NCBI GenBank assembly: GCA_019322805.1
Contig: JAHWIC010000009.1
Span: 1 to 39,596, forward strand
DNA: 39,596 nt
Origin: Candidatus Woesearchaeota archaeon
Lineage (GTDB): Archaea; Nanobdellota; Nanobdellia; Woesearchaeales; JAHWIC01
Direction of reading: 5' to 3'
Each line of letters begins with the position of its first letter. The stretch's first letter is position 1. A program made the position numbers and the translations under genes. Below the pieces are notes generated by a model that did no database searches, had not been told where the DNA came from, and worked only from the letters and a program-made list of their open reading frames with translations. This document shows positions 15,271 through 22,982 of the stretch, one piece after another.

Positions 15271-15405
15271 AAAGAATTTATTGTCTTCCTTTTATTTAAA
15301 GATTTATTAGTACTGTTAGAGGTAAACACCAATAGTGCTCTTACTGGATTGTAAAGTGAATTTGCCATCGAAAAGTATATAAAACAGAGAATCAGATTTG
15401 CGAAT

Positions 15406-15750
15406 ATGGCGTACAAACAGGTCATACTGGTGAGGCAAGACCTAAAGCTTCCGAAAGGAAAGCTTGCAGCTCAGGTCAGCCATGCCTCTGTCGGAGCTTT
15501 ATTGAAAAGCAGCAAGGCTGTTATTTCTGACTGGAAGGATGAAGGCATGAAAAAGATTGTTCTGAAGGTTAAAGATCTGGATGAATTACTGAAGTATAAA
15601 AAAGAAGCAGAAGATGCTGGTTTAAACACAATATTGATAGAAGACGCTGGAAAAACAGTTGTAGAGCCAGGCACAGTTACATGCTTAGGAATCGGCCCTC
15701 ATGAAGAGAAACAGATTGATAAAGTGACTGGAAAGCTGAAGATGGTTTAA
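15406..15750 (+). CDS. pth2: Peptidyl-tRNA hydrolase 2
   Basis: Releases tRNA from peptidyl-tRNAs that drop off ribosomes. At 114 residues it is the normal length for archaeal Pth2. Typical segments are KQVILVRQDLKLPKGKLAAQ with QVSHAS, DLDELLKYKKEAEDAGL, IEDAGKTVVEPGT and TCLGIGP. GTATATAAAAC at about 15376-15386 is the TATA box, about 25 bases before the ATG, indicating a leaderless mRNA. Confidence 0.96.
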   Translation: MAYKQVILVRQDLKLPKGKLAAQVSHASVGALLKSSKAVISDWKDEGMKKIVLKVKDLDELLKYKKEAEDAGLNTILIEDAGKTVVEPGTVTCLGIGPHEEKQIDKVTGKLKMV

Positions 15751-15798
15751 AAATAATAGTTAAGAACAATAAAAAAAATCAATAAATAATAAAAATTA

Positions 15799-15928
15799 AA
15801 TCTGAAAATTCCTTTCTTCTCCATGTAATTGGAATTTTCATCCGCTTTCTCTCCTTTAAGCCAGGATATAAAGGAAAGACCATAGATGATTTTTGCCTTA
15901 ATGTGAAGTATAAAGCAAAAATCGGATT
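15799..15928 (+). repeat. Four-way-junction intergenic element, copy 2
   Basis: Outer stem AATCTG/CGGATT (15799-15804/15923-15928, one T-G). Arm one AAAATTCC/GGAATTTT (15805-15812/15831-15838). Middle arm CATC/GATG (15839-15842/15885-15888) around TCCTTTA/TAAAGGA. Arm three ATTTTTGC/GCAAAAAT (15889-15896/15915-15922). All junctions are without linker bases. A-rich sequence precedes it (about 15772-15798) and T-rich, TTGATT-containing sequence follows to about 15990. It lies between pth2 and tRNA-Lys on the same strand. Confidence 0.75.
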
Positions 15929-15995
15929 TATTTTTTTCTGATGATTTTTGTTATTGATATTTTTTCATTGATTTTTTAAATTAATTTCTTCAAAA

Positions 15996-16008
15996 CATTT
16001 TTAAAGTG
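15996..16008 (+). promoter_or_regulatory. TATA box of tRNA-Lys
   Basis: CATTTTTAAAGTG lies about 25 bases before the first base of the tRNA (16030), the spacing expected for archaeal promoters. Confidence 0.5.
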
Positions 16009-16051
16009 ATTATTAATCCTTCCTTATATGGGCTCATAGCTCAGCCTGGTA

Positions 16052-16083
16052 CGGCTTGCTACCAAGCAAGCTGTGGACAATTA
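16052..16083 (+). other. tRNA-Lys D-loop intron
   Basis: 32 nt between exon ...CCTGGTA and GAGC. The boundary can slide by one base because A occurs at both ends. The insert holds a 7-bp hairpin GCTTGCT-ACCA-AGCAAGC (16054-16071). The bulge-helix-bulge is not canonical: TGGT/ACAA gives three of four pairs beside a TTA bulge. Confidence 0.75.
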
Positions 16084-16099
16084 GAGCGATCGCCTCTTA

Positions 16100-16113
16100 C
16101 CCAAAAGGAAGAA
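16100..16113 (+). other. tRNA-Lys anticodon-loop intron (37/38)
   Basis: 14 nt (CCCAAAAGGAAGAA). TCTT (16095-16098) pairs with AAGA (16109-16112) as the central four-bp helix, and CC/GG forms a tiny intron stem with an AAAA loop. The two cut sites fall in two-base bulges, a relaxed bulge-helix-bulge. Confidence 0.8.
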
Positions 16114-16135
16114 AGCGATAGGTCGCGAGTTCGAA

Positions 16136-16169
16136 CGCCGTTAATTGCGAAGCAATTATGGCACGAAAG
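16136..16169 (+). other. tRNA-Lys T-loop intron
   Basis: 34 nt with a near-canonical bulge-helix-bulge. The T stem is the outer helix. TTCG (16130-16133) pairs with CGAA (16164-16167) as the central helix. Bulges are AAC (16134-16136) and AGT (16168-16170), and cutting after the second base of each removes exactly this insert. The intron stem is TAATTGC-GAA-GCAATTA (16142-16158) plus GCC/GGC. Confidence 0.85.
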
Positions 16170-16269
16170 TCTCGTTGAGCCCATTCTTCTCTTATTCTTC
16201 TACTCCCACACAAACCTTTAAATATAATACCTATTTAACTACATTCTAGTACTAACGTTGGAGAGCACC

Positions 16270-17322
16270 ATGAAGTTCAAAGGGCTTATATTGGCTGTAG
16301 CATATCTTATTCTACTAAGTACTTTTGTAAGCGCTGAGAATTTTACTGTAAGAGGTGTATATGCAATAATCGGCAGTAATGAGGACCTGCTCGCTGATGG
16401 AGAAGAGATCTTTGTAAGGCCTGGAACAACACTTCAAATAAAGGGCGTATTTGAGAATAAATTCAGTACAGAAAGTAAGGTTGATGCTGATATTGATATG
16501 GAAGGGATTATTGAAGATATAGATGGAGGAAGCAATATTCAAAAGTCTGGCAGCCTTGATTTAGACCCTGAAAGTGTTGACAGCATAATCCTAACTTTCC
16601 AGATACCTCACACTACAACCGGGAATGACTACAAGCTAGACATAGAAATAGATGCTCAAGATGATAATGACAATAAATATAATTATGATTATGATTATCC
16701 TATAGAAATTATAAAGCCAGAACACGAAGTAATGATAGACAACATTGAGCTAGGCAGTGATGTTATCGAATGTGAGCCAAATATTGACATCTCTTTTGAC
16801 ATTCTAAACACAGGAGACAGAAAGGAGGATGACGTGAAATATATTATAGAGAACGCAGCTCTGGGCATTTATCTTAAAAGAACCGGGTTGATTCTTGATG
16901 AAGGCAAGACCACAAGTATAGCAAAAAAGGTTGTTGTAGACGAGAGTGCACCAGCAGGTGATTATACAATTGATATCAGTGCTTACTGTGACGATGACAG
17001 AACAAGTGTTAGAAGGAGTGCTGCAATAAAAAAAGAGGCATGTAGCGCAGCTGCACAGACTAATACTCAGACGCAGCAAGACACACAAAGCAGCACACAA
17101 CAAACTGACTCAACCACTGCTGTAAATAACCAACCAGCAGATAGCCCGCCTGCAGATACACCATCATCAGAACAGGGTACAGGTACACAACAAAGAGTGG
17201 TGATACTACCTGATATTGAACAGCCAAAGAAAACATCACCACTGCCAGTTATCCTCCTAATAAGTACAGCAATAATAGTAATGGCTATAACAGCCTATTT
17301 TGTAATAAATACTAAGAAATAG
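16270..17322 (+). CDS. Secreted surface protein with Ser/Thr/Gln stalk and C-terminal anchor
   Basis: Start taken as ATG 16270, with GGAG six bases upstream; the frame is open back to TTG 16258. Residues 1-22 form a Sec signal peptide ending near FVSA. Two beta-rich ~100-residue regions follow, resembling CARDB/COG1361-type surface domains. A low-complexity Thr/Gln/Ser/Pro stalk covers about residues 265-315, and a single C-terminal membrane helix (PVILLISTAIIVMAITAYFV) ends in a short basic tail. It is probably a glycosylated cell-surface protein. A TATA (CTTTAAATATAATAC) lies at 16216-16230. Confidence 0.75.
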   Translation: MKFKGLILAVAYLILLSTFVSAENFTVRGVYAIIGSNEDLLADGEEIFVRPGTTLQIKGVFENKFSTESKVDADIDMEGIIEDIDGGSNIQKSGSLDLDPESVDSIILTFQIPHTTTGNDYKLDIEIDAQDDNDNKYNYDYDYPIEIIKPEHEVMIDNIELGSDVIECEPNIDISFDILNTGDRKEDDVKYIIENAALGIYLKRTGLILDEGKTTSIAKKVVVDESAPAGDYTIDISAYCDDDRTSVRRSAAIKKEACSAAAQTNTQTQQDTQSSTQQTDSTTAVNNQPADSPPADTPSSEQGTGTQQRVVILPDIEQPKKTSPLPVILLISTAIIVMAITAYFVINTKK

Positions 17323-17323
17323 T

Positions 17324-17989
17324 TTATTTCTTCTTTTTCTCTCCAATCAGATTATACAGTGCGTCATATGCCTTAATAGAGTCCTTTTTGCTTAGGATAA
17401 GTGTAAGCTCTGTAAGAGTTGAAACTACCTCATAGATATTGATATTTTCCCAGGCAAGCTTTCTGATAACATTGAAGATTATTCCAGGAGTGTGCAAGAA
17501 GTCTCCTTTAAATCCAATTGTGAGAGCTGCTAAATTAGCCTCTTTGCTTAATATCTTCTCTCCTTTGAGGAATTTAGTTAATCTATCCTTGTACCTCTCA
17601 TTAATTATGATTGTTACTTCGTAATTTCCCAAGATAACGTTCAATGTGTCGCCACGCTCAAAATTAACTAAACCATATAACTGCTTTAGCTTTGCAAGCA
17701 GGCTAGGGCTTTTTACAACACAAAAATCACATAGGTTGGTTTTCATCGTGATTTCAGAGCTGTAATCAAAAGGAGCAATCCTTATGCGGCTTTCCTCAAT
17801 CTCATCTGAGTATCTGCGCAGAGCCATGACAATCGCAGAATGTTTTACTTCCTTACCAAGCTCTTCCTCTATCTTTGGCTTTATCTGCTCAGCTAAGTTG
17901 CCATAACTAATTAGTTTCTGGCTTAGAGCTTCCTCTAGAAAAGGCTTGTCATTGATGATTTTCTTAACTAAGTGGCTTACTGTTACCAT
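17324..17989 (-). CDS. Predicted HTH plus ACT-domain protein, candidate amino-acid-responsive regulator
   Basis: A 221-residue protein. The N-terminal ~65 residues look like a winged-helix unit (SYGNLAEQIKPKIEEELGKE, AIVMALRRYSDEI). The C-terminal ~70 residues (LTIGFKGDFLHTPGIIFNVI, NINIYEVVSTLTELTLILSK) match the ACT fold as found in aspartate kinases, a small-molecule (amino-acid) binding module. The gene is divergent from dapB and shares its promoter region, which contains palindromes, so a role in sensing lysine is an attractive inference. It ends 1 base from the end of the convergent surface-protein gene. Confidence 0.65.
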   Translation of the reverse strand: MVTVSHLVKKIINDKPFLEEALSQKLISYGNLAEQIKPKIEEELGKEVKHSAIVMALRRYSDEIEESRIRIAPFDYSSEITMKTNLCDFCVVKSPSLLAKLKQLYGLVNFERGDTLNVILGNYEVTIIINERYKDRLTKFLKGEKILSKEANLAALTIGFKGDFLHTPGIIFNVIRKLAWENINIYEVVSTLTELTLILSKKDSIKAYDALYNLIGEKKKK

Positions 17990-18075
17990 CTTGATTTTGA
18001 CAATTTGTTACTATTATAACATCAAGTTTATATTGATATTTAAAGTTTTGCTTTTTCCAGTAGTTAATAGAGTAG

Positions 18076-18125
18076 AAAATCCATTCATGGGTGGCTGGAT
18101 TTTTTTAAAGAGCTTTAAAAAAATC
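18076..18125. promoter_or_regulatory. Overlapping palindromes in the dapB/ACT-protein divergent promoter
   Basis: AAAATCCA (18076-18083) pairs with TGGATTTT (18096-18103). GATTTTTTTAAAG (18098-18110) pairs with CTTTAAAAAAATC (18113-18125), 13 bp around a 2-base centre. The two cannot form together because they share 18098-18103. The dapB TATA (AAGATATTTAAAC, about 18144-18156) lies downstream, so these act upstream of the dapB transcription start and are more likely protein-binding DNA sites than an mRNA attenuator. Confidence 0.5.
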
Positions 18126-18178
18126 ATATTCAAATAAATTAAAAAGATATTTAAACAAAACTCAAATAGGAAATTTGG

Positions 18179-18934
18179 GTGATAAAAATTAACATCGCAA
18201 TAATTGGTTATGGAGCAATGGGAAAACTGGTAGAGAAGTTTGCCAAGGAAAAAGGAATTACTGTCAGTTCTATCATAGATCCGGTTGCAGAAGGAGCAAC
18301 TCACAAAGAGATTAATGTAGAATCCCTTGATGGAGCAGACGTTTGCATAGAGTTTTCACTTCCAGATGCTGCTATGGAAAATATCAAAAAAGTAGCAGAA
18401 CTAGGCAAGGACCATGTTATGGCAACAACCGGCTGGCTGGATAATGTAGAAGAAGCAAAAAGAATCATAAGCAAGTCAGAGACTGGATTCATATACGCCT
18501 CAAATTTTTCAATAGGAGTAAATGCATTTTACCGCATAGTGAGGATTGCAGCTAAGATATTCAACAACCTGCCTGATTATGATGTATCTGCCTATGAGCT
18601 GCATCACAAGAGGAAGAAAGACAGCCCGTCAGGCACAGCAAAATCAATAGGCTCTCTGTTGATAAAAAATATTGACCGCAAAACAAAACTCGTATTTGAC
18701 AAGCTTGACCGCAAGATTGCGTCAGATGAACTGCACTTTGCTAGTGTACGTGGCGGCGATGTCCCTGGCACGCATGTTGTCGATTTTGACAGCACAGCTG
18801 ATACCATAGAGCTTAAGCATACTGCAAGGAACAGGAATGGTTTTGCTTTAGGCGCTTTATTAGCTGCTGAATGGATTAGTGATAAAAAAGGATTTTTCGA
18901 GATAAATGACATGATGGTTGAAATCATTAAATAA
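18179..18934 (+). CDS. dapB: 4-hydroxy-tetrahydrodipicolinate reductase
   Basis: NAD(P)H-dependent reductase, second committed step of the diaminopimelate/lysine route. GYGAMG near residue 10 is the nucleotide-binding loop. ELHHKRKKDSPSGTA is the family signature holding the catalytic His and Lys. At 251 residues it is a normal length. The start is GTG 18179, about 25-30 bases from a TATA at 18144-18156, so probably leaderless. It is first in dapB-dapA-vapBC-lysA-dapL. Confidence 0.95.
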   Translation: MIKINIAIIGYGAMGKLVEKFAKEKGITVSSIIDPVAEGATHKEINVESLDGADVCIEFSLPDAAMENIKKVAELGKDHVMATTGWLDNVEEAKRIISKSETGFIYASNFSIGVNAFYRIVRIAAKIFNNLPDYDVSAYELHHKRKKDSPSGTAKSIGSLLIKNIDRKTKLVFDKLDRKIASDELHFASVRGGDVPGTHVVDFDSTADTIELKHTARNRNGFALGALLAAEWISDKKGFFEINDMMVEIIK

Positions 18935-18948
18935 TGAGGTGGAAGAAT

Positions 18949-19827
18949 ATGCTAAAAGGCGTTTATACTGCAATCATAACACCATTCAAACAAGACAGCT
19001 CAGTAGATTGGGATTCACTAAAAAAGCTTGTAGAGTTCCAGATAGAGAACAAAGTAGCTGGCATTGTTCCGATGGGAACAACTGGAGAATCACCAACACT
19101 AAGCCATGAAGAGCACGATAAGGTAATTGAGAAAGTAGTTGAATGGGTTAACAAAAGATGTATAGTAATAGCTGGAACAGGCTCAAATGCAACTTCAGAA
19201 GCAATCAGGTTAACAAAACATGCTGCAGAGGCTGGAGCAGATGCTTGCTTAGTTGTTAACCCTTACTACAACAAGCCAACACAGGAGGGATTGTACAGGC
19301 ACTTTAAAGCTGTAGCTGATTCAGTTAAAATTCCAATTGTTGTCTATAACATCAAAGGAAGAACAGGAGTAAATGTTGAAACCCCAACCTTAATGAGGTT
19401 AGCAAAAGATTGCAAAAATATCCTTGCTGTGAAAGAAGCGTCTGGAAACCTTGACCAGATGAAAGATGTAATCGCGAATAAGCCTGATGATTTTAGTGTT
19501 TTATCAGGCGATGATGGAATAACACTTGACTTAATCAAGGCTGGCGGCCATGGTGTTGTATCAGTTGCATCTAATTTAATCCCAGACAAAATGGTTGCAA
19601 TGGTTAGTGCTGCACTTAATGGAAACATGGAAGAAGCAGAAAAACTTAACTCAGAGATGGCAGAGTTTTTCGAAGGCGAGTTCATAGAAACAAACCCTAT
19701 CCCAATAAAAGCAGCCTTGGCAATGAAAGGAATGTGCGAAGAAGTTTACAGGCTTCCAATGTGCGAGATGTCTTCAGAGAACAAGGAGAAATGGAAGAGG
19801 ATTCTTGAGGATATGAAGCTTCTTTAA
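18949..19827 (+). CDS. dapA: 4-hydroxy-tetrahydrodipicolinate synthase
   Basis: Condenses pyruvate with aspartate semialdehyde. It has PMGTTGESPTLSHEEH, NPYYNKPTQEGLYRHF (catalytic Tyr) and LAVKEASGNLDQM (Schiff-base Lys). The open frame extends to ATG 18934, but GAGGTGG at 18937-18943 is correctly spaced for ATG 18949 (MLKGVYTAIITPF), which gives the usual 292 residues. It follows dapB within 14 bases, so co-transcribed. Confidence 0.96.
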   Translation: MLKGVYTAIITPFKQDSSVDWDSLKKLVEFQIENKVAGIVPMGTTGESPTLSHEEHDKVIEKVVEWVNKRCIVIAGTGSNATSEAIRLTKHAAEAGADACLVVNPYYNKPTQEGLYRHFKAVADSVKIPIVVYNIKGRTGVNVETPTLMRLAKDCKNILAVKEASGNLDQMKDVIANKPDDFSVLSGDDGITLDLIKAGGHGVVSVASNLIPDKMVAMVSAALNGNMEEAEKLNSEMAEFFEGEFIETNPIPIKAALAMKGMCEEVYRLPMCEMSSENKEKWKRILEDMKLL

Positions 19828-19841
19828 GCCAATTGACCGAA

Positions 19842-19897
19842 ACATTTATATATTAGTTATACATTCTAGTTATACAGTTAGACATAGAGGTTATACA
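19842..19897 (+). promoter_or_regulatory. vapBC promoter with three direct repeats
   Basis: A TATA-like ACATTTATATATTAG at about 19842-19856 is followed by AGTTATACA at 19855-19863 and 19868-19876, and GGTTATACA at 19889-19897. The repeats lie between TATA and ATG 19899, where the VapB/VapC complex would be expected to repress its own promoter. Confidence 0.6.
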
Positions 19898-19898
19898 A

Positions 19899-20123
19899 AT
19901 GATATGCTGCAAAACAAAACAATGGGGGAACTCTTTAGGAGTTATTATACCCAAAGAAGTTGTCAAGGAGATGAATATCAAGCCTAATGAAGAGGTTTGC
20001 TTAGATATAAACAAGAAAGGAACAAATGTTCTAAAAGAATTGTTTGGTGCTTTGCCATTCAAGAAGGCAACCAAGCAGTTGTTAAAAGAATCAAGAGAAG
20101 AATTAGAGAGTAAACACATCTAA
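19899..20123 (+). CDS. vapB: VapB-type antitoxin (AbrB/MazE fold)
   Basis: A 74-residue protein. KTKQWGNSLGVIIPKEVVKE is the classic SpoVT-AbrB DNA-binding hairpin (W-GNSlgV-IPk). The charged C-terminal tail (KQLLKESREELES) would wrap the toxin. It is one base upstream of vapC, the standard antitoxin-first order. Direct repeats upstream are likely operators. Confidence 0.9.
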   Translation: MICCKTKQWGNSLGVIIPKEVVKEMNIKPNEEVCLDINKKGTNVLKELFGALPFKKATKQLLKESREELESKHI

Positions 20124-20124
20124 A

Positions 20125-20487
20125 ATGTTATGCCTTGACACATATGCACTAGCTGAGATAGCCAAAGGTAATTCAAAGTTCGTTAAGTTAATGAATAGTG
20201 ATTTTATAATAACTGATGTTACACTTGCAGAGTTTTATGGTATAATATTAAGAGAATATGACGAATTAACAGCAAACTACTGGTACAAGAAATTAAACTC
20301 ATACAGCAGGCCTGTTGATAAATTAATATTGGTAAAAGCTGTAAAATTCAGACACCAAAACAAGCAGAAAAGGTTATCATTTTTTGATTGTGTAGGGTAT
20401 ATCTATTCAGTAGAAAACAATCACAAATTTTTAACAGGAGATAAAGAATTTGAAAAAATGTCTCATGTTGAGTTTATGAAAGCTTAA
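20125..20487 (+). CDS. vapC: VapC-type PIN-domain ribonuclease toxin
   Basis: A 120-residue PIN domain with all four expected acidic residues: Asp5 (LDTYAL), Glu36 (TLAEFYG), Asp88 (SFFDCVG) and Asp106 (LTGDKEF). VapC toxins cut tRNA or rRNA in a Mg-dependent way until bound by VapB. Active-site integrity suggests a working toxin. The lysA ATG begins one base after its stop, so the module is embedded in the lysine gene string. Confidence 0.9.
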   Translation: MLCLDTYALAEIAKGNSKFVKLMNSDFIITDVTLAEFYGIILREYDELTANYWYKKLNSYSRPVDKLILVKAVKFRHQNKQKRLSFFDCVGYIYSVENNHKFLTGDKEFEKMSHVEFMKA

Positions 20488-20488
20488 A

Positions 20489-21772
20489 ATGTATGAAATA
20501 AAAGAACCTTTGGAGAACAAGAATGGAATTTTGTATATCGAAGCAGCTAATACTCTAGAGTTAGCTAAAGAATTTGATACGCCATTATATGTTTATTCTG
20601 AAAAAAGAATAAGGGATAATGTAAAAAGGGTAAAGGCTGCTTTCAAGAAGCATTATCCTAACTTTAAGATGTATTATGCTGTTAAAGCTAATAACAATCT
20701 TGCTATTCTTAAGATCATAAAGCAGGAAGCAGACGGCTTTGACTGTGCAGCTCCTGAAGAAATCCATCTAGCTATGGAAGCAGGCGCTAAGCCTGGTGAA
20801 ATCCTGTACTCAGGGGTATATCATAGGAATGAAGAGCTGGCATATGCCCTTAAAGCAGGGGTTAACATAAACCTGGAAGGAATCTCGCAGATTAAAAGAT
20901 TATTGAAATTAGGAAAGCCTGATTTCATAAGCTTCAGGATAAATCCAGGCATCTCAGGCGGCTCTATAAAAGGCCTTGTGTTTGCCGGCCATGATGCTAA
21001 ATTCGGAATAATAGAGAAGAACGTAGTTGAAGCTTACAGGACTGCAAAAGAAGCCGGCGTAAAAAGATTTGGAATGCATATGATGACTGGAAGCTGCGTT
21101 TTAGACCCAGCCTATTTTGAAGAAGCTTCTTCAAAGCTCCTGGATATAGCAGGAAAGGTGAGAAAAGAGCTTGGCATAGAGCTTGAGCTTATCGACATAG
21201 GTGGTGGCTTAGGTGTAAGCTACAAGCCTGGTGAGCATGACCTTGATGTTGAGGCTGCTGCAAAAAGAGTAGCTGCTGTCTTTGGCAAAAAGGTAAAAGA
21301 GCTTGACTTAGGCAACCCAACCCTGATGATTGAGCCAGGAAGATTTATTGTCTGTGACTCATCAATACTGCTGACAAGAGTCCATTCAATAAAACAAGCA
21401 TACAAGCACTTTATTGGAGTAGATGCAGGAATGAATACTCTGCTTAGGCCAATGTTATATGATGCATATCATCATATTGTTGCAGCTAATAAGCTAAATG
21501 AAAAGCCAAGTGAAAAGGTAAATATTGTAGGGCCTGTCTGCGAGAACACAGACCAGTTAGCAAAAGACAGAATGATGCCAAAACTTGAAGAAGGTGACCT
21601 GCTTGCAGTCTTGAATGCAGGCGCATACGGCTTTTCAATGTCCTCGCAATACAACACAAGGCCAAGAGCAGCTGAAGTGCTTGTTAATAATGGAAAAGCA
21701 GAAGTAATCAGAAAAAGAGAAACAATCTATGATATCTATAAGAATGTGGTTGTACCTAAGAGGCTGAAATGA
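20489..21772 (+). CDS. lysA: Diaminopimelate decarboxylase
   Basis: The last step of lysine synthesis, a PLP enzyme of the alanine-racemase fold. YAVKANNN holds the PLP Lys66. Later motifs are DIGGGLGVSY, EPGRFIV and VCENTDQLAKDR, the signature with the active-site Cys. Its 427 residues match the family. It begins one base after vapC and overlaps the next gene by 4 bases (ATGA). Confidence 0.95.
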   Translation: MYEIKEPLENKNGILYIEAANTLELAKEFDTPLYVYSEKRIRDNVKRVKAAFKKHYPNFKMYYAVKANNNLAILKIIKQEADGFDCAAPEEIHLAMEAGAKPGEILYSGVYHRNEELAYALKAGVNINLEGISQIKRLLKLGKPDFISFRINPGISGGSIKGLVFAGHDAKFGIIEKNVVEAYRTAKEAGVKRFGMHMMTGSCVLDPAYFEEASSKLLDIAGKVRKELGIELELIDIGGGLGVSYKPGEHDLDVEAAAKRVAAVFGKKVKELDLGNPTLMIEPGRFIVCDSSILLTRVHSIKQAYKHFIGVDAGMNTLLRPMLYDAYHHIVAANKLNEKPSEKVNIVGPVCENTDQLAKDRMMPKLEEGDLLAVLNAGAYGFSMSSQYNTRPRAAEVLVNNGKAEVIRKRETIYDIYKNVVVPKRLK

Positions 21773-22944
21773 AAATACAAGCATCAAACAGAGTCAGATC
21801 AATTGGAAGCTATGCATTTGCTGATGTAGATAATGAAGTAGCCAAGCTCAAAAAGCTGGGCATAGCTCCAATAGACTTTGGTGTTGGCGACCCAAAAGAT
21901 CCTACGCCTGAATTAATCAGAGCAGCATGCAAAAAAGCAGTTGATAAGCGCAAAGCAAGTGGTTATCCTAGCTATATTGGCACTCAGAAGTATAGAGAAG
22001 TCATCTCAGAATGGAGCAAGAAAAGATTTAATGCAAACCTTAATCCATTTAGTGAGATTGCTTCTAGTATTGGCGCAAAGGAATCTGTATTTAACTTCCA
22101 TGAGGGTTTTGTTAATCCAGGAGAGATAGTCCTAATGCCAAATCCTGGTTATCCGCCTTATGAAAGGGGCACCTTATTTGCAGAAGGAAAGCCTTTTTTT
22201 CTAAATCTTACAGAAGAAAACAATTTCCTTCCTGATTTACAGAGTATTCCAAAGGAGATTGCAAATAAAGCTAGAATACTCTGGATTAATTACCCGAATA
22301 ATCCAACATCAGCAATGGCAACAAAGGAGTTTTTGAAAGAGGTAATTGATTTTGGCCACGATAATGATATAATCATTGCTTCAGATGAATGCTATACAGA
22401 GATTTACTTTGATGAAAGGCCATTATCAATCCTGCAGCTGACAAAAGAGGGAGTTGTTGCAGTTCAAAGCCTCTCAAAAAGAAGCAATATGACCTGCTAC
22501 AGGGTTGGCTGGTTGGCTGGTGATGAAAGAATAATTGATGTTTTCAAGAAAGTAAAGACAAACATTGACAGTGGGACTGCCACCTTTATACAGGACGCAG
22601 CTGCTGCAGCATTAAAGGATGAAAAGCATGTTGAAAAAGCAAGAGCTGACTACAGGAAAAAGCGGGATATAATGATAGAAGCGCTAAGCTCTGCTGGATT
22701 AAAAGACTGCACTCCAAGAGCAACCTTGTATATCTGGCAGAAGGCTCCTGAAGGAATGAGCTGCGTTGATTTTGCAAAGAAATTGCTGCATAAAGATGTT
22801 GCTGTAGTCACAACACCTGGAGCATGGATATCAACAAAAGCTCACGGCATTAACCCAGGAGAATGCTATGCAAGGTTTGCATTAGTTCCAACCCTGGAAG
22901 AATGCAGGAAAGCTGCTGAAAGGATTAAGAAGCTGAGCTTTTAA
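21769..22944 (+). CDS. dapL: LL-diaminopimelate aminotransferase-like PLP enzyme
   Basis: A 391-residue fold-type I aminotransferase. It has NYPNNPTSA, IASDECYTEIYF and SLSKRSNMTCYRVGW with PLP Lys237, followed by KTNIDSGTATFIQDAA. The K-x-NIDSG segment is characteristic of LL-DAP aminotransferases and close DapC-like relatives. Linkage to dapA/B and lysA, and the absence of dapD/dapE here, favour a direct conversion of tetrahydrodipicolinate to LL-DAP. A succinyl-DAP (DapC-like) role is the alternative. Translationally coupled to lysA. Confidence 0.8.
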   Translation: MKIQASNRVRSIGSYAFADVDNEVAKLKKLGIAPIDFGVGDPKDPTPELIRAACKKAVDKRKASGYPSYIGTQKYREVISEWSKKRFNANLNPFSEIASSIGAKESVFNFHEGFVNPGEIVLMPNPGYPPYERGTLFAEGKPFFLNLTEENNFLPDLQSIPKEIANKARILWINYPNNPTSAMATKEFLKEVIDFGHDNDIIIASDECYTEIYFDERPLSILQLTKEGVVAVQSLSKRSNMTCYRVGWLAGDERIIDVFKKVKTNIDSGTATFIQDAAAAALKDEKHVEKARADYRKKRDIMIEALSSAGLKDCTPRATLYIWQKAPEGMSCVDFAKKLLHKDVAVVTTPGAWISTKAHGINPGECYARFALVPTLEECRKAAERIKKLSF

Positions 22945-22982
22945 GTAAAATATTTAAACAGACTTCTTATTTAATCTATATT

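Larger units (their letters stand above)
16030..16183 (+). tRNA. tRNA-Lys(CTT) interrupted by three introns
   Basis: Removing three inserts gives a perfect 74-nt tRNA. Acceptor stem GGGCTCA/TGAGCCC (16030-16036/16176-16182). D stem GCTC/GAGC (16039-16042/16084-16087). Anticodon stem ATCGC/GCGAT (16089-16093/16115-16119) with loop CTCTTAA and anticodon CTT (16096-16098). Variable AGGTC. T stem GCGAG/CTCGT (16125-16129/16171-16175) with loop TTCGAAT, and discriminator A16183. CCA is not encoded. Inserts lie in the D-loop (32 nt), anticodon loop at the canonical 37/38 site (14 nt) and T-loop (34 nt). The spliced form carries all conserved residues (T8, GG in the D-loop, TTC in the T-loop). T-rich sequence follows as a terminator. 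Confidence 0.92.

Noticed and set aside
16030..16183. Split or permuted tRNA
   Set aside because: All tRNA parts are in normal order and three internal deletions restore it fully, so simple introns suffice.
16006..16221. 71-codon open frame across the tRNA-Lys locus
   Set aside because: The tRNA with introns accounts for the sequence; the frame has no promoter of its own.
18126..18178. Lysine riboswitch before dapB
   Set aside because: The TATA box is within ~35 bases of the GTG start, leaving no leader long enough, and the palindromes lie upstream of it.
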